A stretch of DNA of 64,000 nt from Acanthosoma haemorrhoidale (lineage: Eukaryota > Arthropoda > Insecta > Hemiptera > Acanthosomatidae): assembly GCA_930367205.1 (NCBI GenBank), contig OV884011.1, positions 122,199,866 through 122,263,865 of the forward strand, written 5' to 3'. The position numbers were made by a program, and so were the translations under genes. The notes under the pieces were generated by a model. That model searched no databases and was not told the DNA's origin. It was given only the letters and a program-made list of their open reading frames with translations. Numbering within the stretch: the stretch's first letter is position 1; each line of letters begins with the position of its first letter. Of this stretch, positions 61,068-64,000 are shown piece by piece.

Positions 61068-64000
61068 GTAAGTACCTGTTTACAGCATATATTTATAAAA
61101 TATACAATGGGGGTAGTTTATAGCATACATTCGGTCTCCAGTGACAGGTACGACAAGTGGAAACTTTCAATGACTCCGAATAAGTAAACTAATGAATTTA
61201 TACAGTTAAAGAAATAATAAATTTTGAAATAATTTTTTTAAATAAACCATTCTAAATTATTGGGATGTAAGAATATAGATTTTTCAGTTCCTGTAAATAG
61301 CCACAAGGGCTTATTTTGTACAATGCCTAAAAATTTTAGAATGTTTTATGAACAGTTATAAGCACTTAACCTTGGTATTCTTACTGTTCTAATATATATA
61401 TGTCTTATATTCCTGCTATAATAGATATCCTGCTTTGCAACCCCCCCCCCTAGATTGTATGATGGTGGTCCAACCGCTTCAGCAGTTTTAATCATTTTTC
61501 TTCCTAAAGTACTAGCTTCTCGACATGTTCCTTTCATTCTAGCTTGCTATCCACCCTTAAATCTAAGTGTATAGTTGAGTTGTTTTGGCTTAATATGTTT
61601 TCATAAATGTGAACAATGTCAGGTCTTTTTGTGGTAAGGGTATGACAATCTTATTATAGAGTAATTGCCCTCCAAATTTGTGGAGCTTTTACAAGTAATT
61701 AGTCATGTATGCCACAATGACAATTGGAGGTTCATGCTTCTCAGCATATCAAAATGTAGGTCATCTGGATATAGTAAATGTTCTGATTCTAGGGATTTCT
61801 TTCAGATCTATTGCTTCATCATTTATGAAACATTGTGAACATTGCTGCTTGAAGGACGGACTATTCTTTGCATCTTTGTTTCTCCAAGAATAGTTCCAAA
61901 CATTCAAAAACATACTGGTCTGTACAATCGATCTTCAGCCGTCTGATATATTTGTGATTTTTTTTGTAGGAATGGGAATTGTGTCCGCTTTTTGAAAATC
62001 ACTCAGAAAACCACATTTTTATACTTTATTCACGAATTTCAATGCTAGGCTCCATATGTACCACTTATTTGTGATATGGATTCCAGAAGTATTTTTTTGT
62101 CCTCAGTGAATATATTTTTTTTATGTTCTCTATCACTAGATCTAAATCTGCTAATTTAAAACTATATAAAACTTCTTAGATTGGGGAGCAGGTAGGTTAT
62201 TTTCAATGGACTCATTATTCCTAGTTTTTATTTTCTTCGGCAATTTCTCTTTGGAGACAGTTTTTAGCTTGAGTTTGTGTTCTTCAAGAAGATTACCTTT
62301 GTCTGCATTTTTGGCATTCTATTAGGGATGGCTAAGGTTGATACAGGCAGTCTTATGGATTTTAATAAAAGCCAGATGGTTGGGGGGGGGGGGGGCTGCA
62401 GAATGAAAAGTTACCAGAGTAGTTAATTCAGGGAATGGATCAAGTCTTCTGCACTGCTGGTCCAGAAGGGTGGGGGGGGGGTTGATCCATGAATCAGGTC
62501 TAGCTTCCATTGATACAGAATGAAAAGTAGCAGATACCCTGAGTGAATCAGGAACCATTCACCTTTCTGATTCTGACTCGTCATTGTAGTTGTTGTCAAT
62601 TCTTGAATTTCTCACCGTCTTAAATCCACCTTAATATTTCAGAAATATAATCAATTTTTTTAACAAATAACAAATATTAGACAAAGAAGTATAATAAAAT
62701 AAAAAATAAATTCTAATAACTTTTGCTAAAAACAAAATGTATTAGTTTGGTTGAAAATATATTTTCAACAAAACACAGTTTCAATAAAATCTGAATTTAA
62801 ATAACTATTTAAATAGGTACATTAACTATTTATATCTACATGATCAAACAAGGTGTGTTTTGAAATTGGGTCACAATATTATGGAATGTTCTGGACACAT
62901 TTTAATTACCTAATAAAATTAAAATTGCAACTAAATATTAAGTTTGGCACCTTTTTAATAATTTATTTTTATAATTTTTTATTAAATGTCCAATTTACTA
63001 AATATTAAATAAACATAAATGAGATTTTGTTTTACATGTACTATTAAAATGATATCATCTACAAATGAATAAATCATAATTTGAAATAATTAATTATACA
63101 TATTGATTATTGAATTGTGAATATAGCTGTGCATTGAAAATAAAAAGATTTTAAAATTATGATCTAAGTTAAAGTTATGGTTTAGAGAAGGAGAAAAAAA
63201 CATTGATCACCAGTCTTCCAACATCAATTTTTTCTTAGATGTTTTTGTATTCGCAACGTTTTGTTACAGATTTCATAATATCAATTGTAGAGGAGTCGAG
63301 GACTCAGTTGGTTCAACAGCAGTAGTCTGAGTATCGGATAGCAGGTCAATTCTGCACTTGTATCATGATTCAAGATATTCTGGTATCTATCCATGCCTAC
63401 TTGCTACTACTTCAGCCCCTTAACCTTAAGCTTCTGATTCCAAAGTGGAGAATTGTTCTTGACCCAGTCCTTGGGTGCTCGAAATGCACACTATTTAGTA
63501 ATTTTCCAAGTACTTCGATTAGCCTCATTAATGTTTCCTCGAATAGTATTATAATTGAGGTAATCATCACACATTTTTATAAAGAGCTGCCCCATTTTGA
63601 TTTTGTAATATTACAAGTTTCTCTTTAGGATTGCTCGGTCTCTTAGATCTCCTAATCAGTATGACTCATTATTTTGTGTCCATTTTTCCCTTGATCCTCA
63701 TCAGTATGTGGCCCCCCCCCAATGCCTTATGGGTCATAAGGGTTGCTAGCCTATCCATTATATGTTCCAACTTGAAGAGGGGAAATTTAAATACTTTAAT
63801 TATGAAAAGTTGGATTGGACTCATCTCTACATGATTGAGGCTAGAGTGGTTTGTTGATATGTTGTAGGCTATGATGAAACAGAGGTGAGACTTATCTTTG
63901 CACTCATTGACGGCCTCCATCATTTTTTTAGAAATGGTAAAATTAATTAGTAATCAGGTTTCAAGTTCAGTGAACTTGTTTAGCCTCCTCCAGTGAAACT
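61068..64000. other. Right flank, TFCP2 intron with repeats
   Basis: No further TFCP2 exon was found after the donor at 61068. The region has poly-C or poly-G runs at 61441-61450, 62382-62395, 62472-62481 and 63712-63720. There is a diverged direct repeat starting cagaatgaaaagt at about 62399 and 62516, and a SINE-like head at 63303-63355. The open frames at 63365-63923 show no known motif. Confidence 0.5.
63303..63360 (+). repeat. tRNA-derived SINE-like head
   Basis: ggactcagttggttcaacag resembles an A-box region, and agcaggtcaattctgc a B box, at tRNA-like spacing. Confidence 0.4.

Noticed and set aside
62322..62558. Proline-rich minus-strand ORF
   Set aside because: Its prolines come from translating long G runs on the other strand; it is low-complexity noise.
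1..64000. CRISPR arrays, operons, phage or bacterial defence systems
   Set aside because: Split genes with GT-AG introns and animal transposons show a metazoan nuclear locus; no spacer-repeat pattern was found.

Overview
This is an AT-rich nuclear segment from an animal, most likely an arthropod and probably an insect. Its genes are interrupted by GT-AG introns of about 0.1 to 4 kb. Several transposon families known from insects (mariner, pogo/Tigger, piggyBac, Jockey-like and other LINEs) lie in the introns. No bacterial, phage or CRISPR features were seen. The species cannot be told from the sequence.

Five protein-coding genes were assembled exon by exon. Splice sites were read from the sequence and reading-frame phase was checked across every junction. 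(1) 887-10730 (+): the last nine exons of mitochondrial aconitase (ACO2); the first ~170 residues lie left of the window. (2) 12142-23871 (-): a 12-exon, 474-residue protein with an N-terminal DUF4485-like domain and a coiled-coil body, resembling the centrosomal protein CEP112. (3) 26066-36438 (-): a complete 10-exon hexosaminidase D (HEXD, glycoside hydrolase family 20). (4) 39459-40418 (+): an uninterrupted reading frame for ADAT3, the non-catalytic subunit of the tRNA wobble-adenosine deaminase. (5) 51061-61067 (+): the first ten coding exons of an LSF/CP2-type transcription factor (TFCP2; gemini in Drosophila), which continues past the right edge.

Layout: ACO2 and the CEP112-like gene are convergent, with about 1.4 kb between their stop codons. 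The CEP112-like gene and HEXD are in tandem on the minus strand. HEXD and ADAT3 are divergent and probably share a promoter near 36.8-37.1 kb that holds a perfect TGACGTCA element. ADAT3 and TFCP2 are separated by about 10.6 kb of repeat-rich DNA. The neighbours have unrelated jobs (TCA cycle, centrosome, glycan hydrolysis, tRNA editing, transcription), so this is ordinary metazoan gene order, not a functional cluster.

Repeats are the most distinctive content. They include a 137-bp near-perfect palindrome (2688-2824) and a 498-bp foldback in an ACO2 intron (6473-6970). There is an identical 302-bp tandem duplication (16869-17472), a Tigger/pogo element with both terminal repeats and a TA duplication (33448-35615), and a piggyBac remnant ending at a TTAA (to 50469). 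A 203-bp hairpin MITE sits at 54783-54985, and there are several dead LINE fragments. Two introns appear to use GC donors. I found no convincing undescribed multi-gene system; the best leads are the intronic hairpins, the shared promoter and the rapidly diverging DUF4485 gene.
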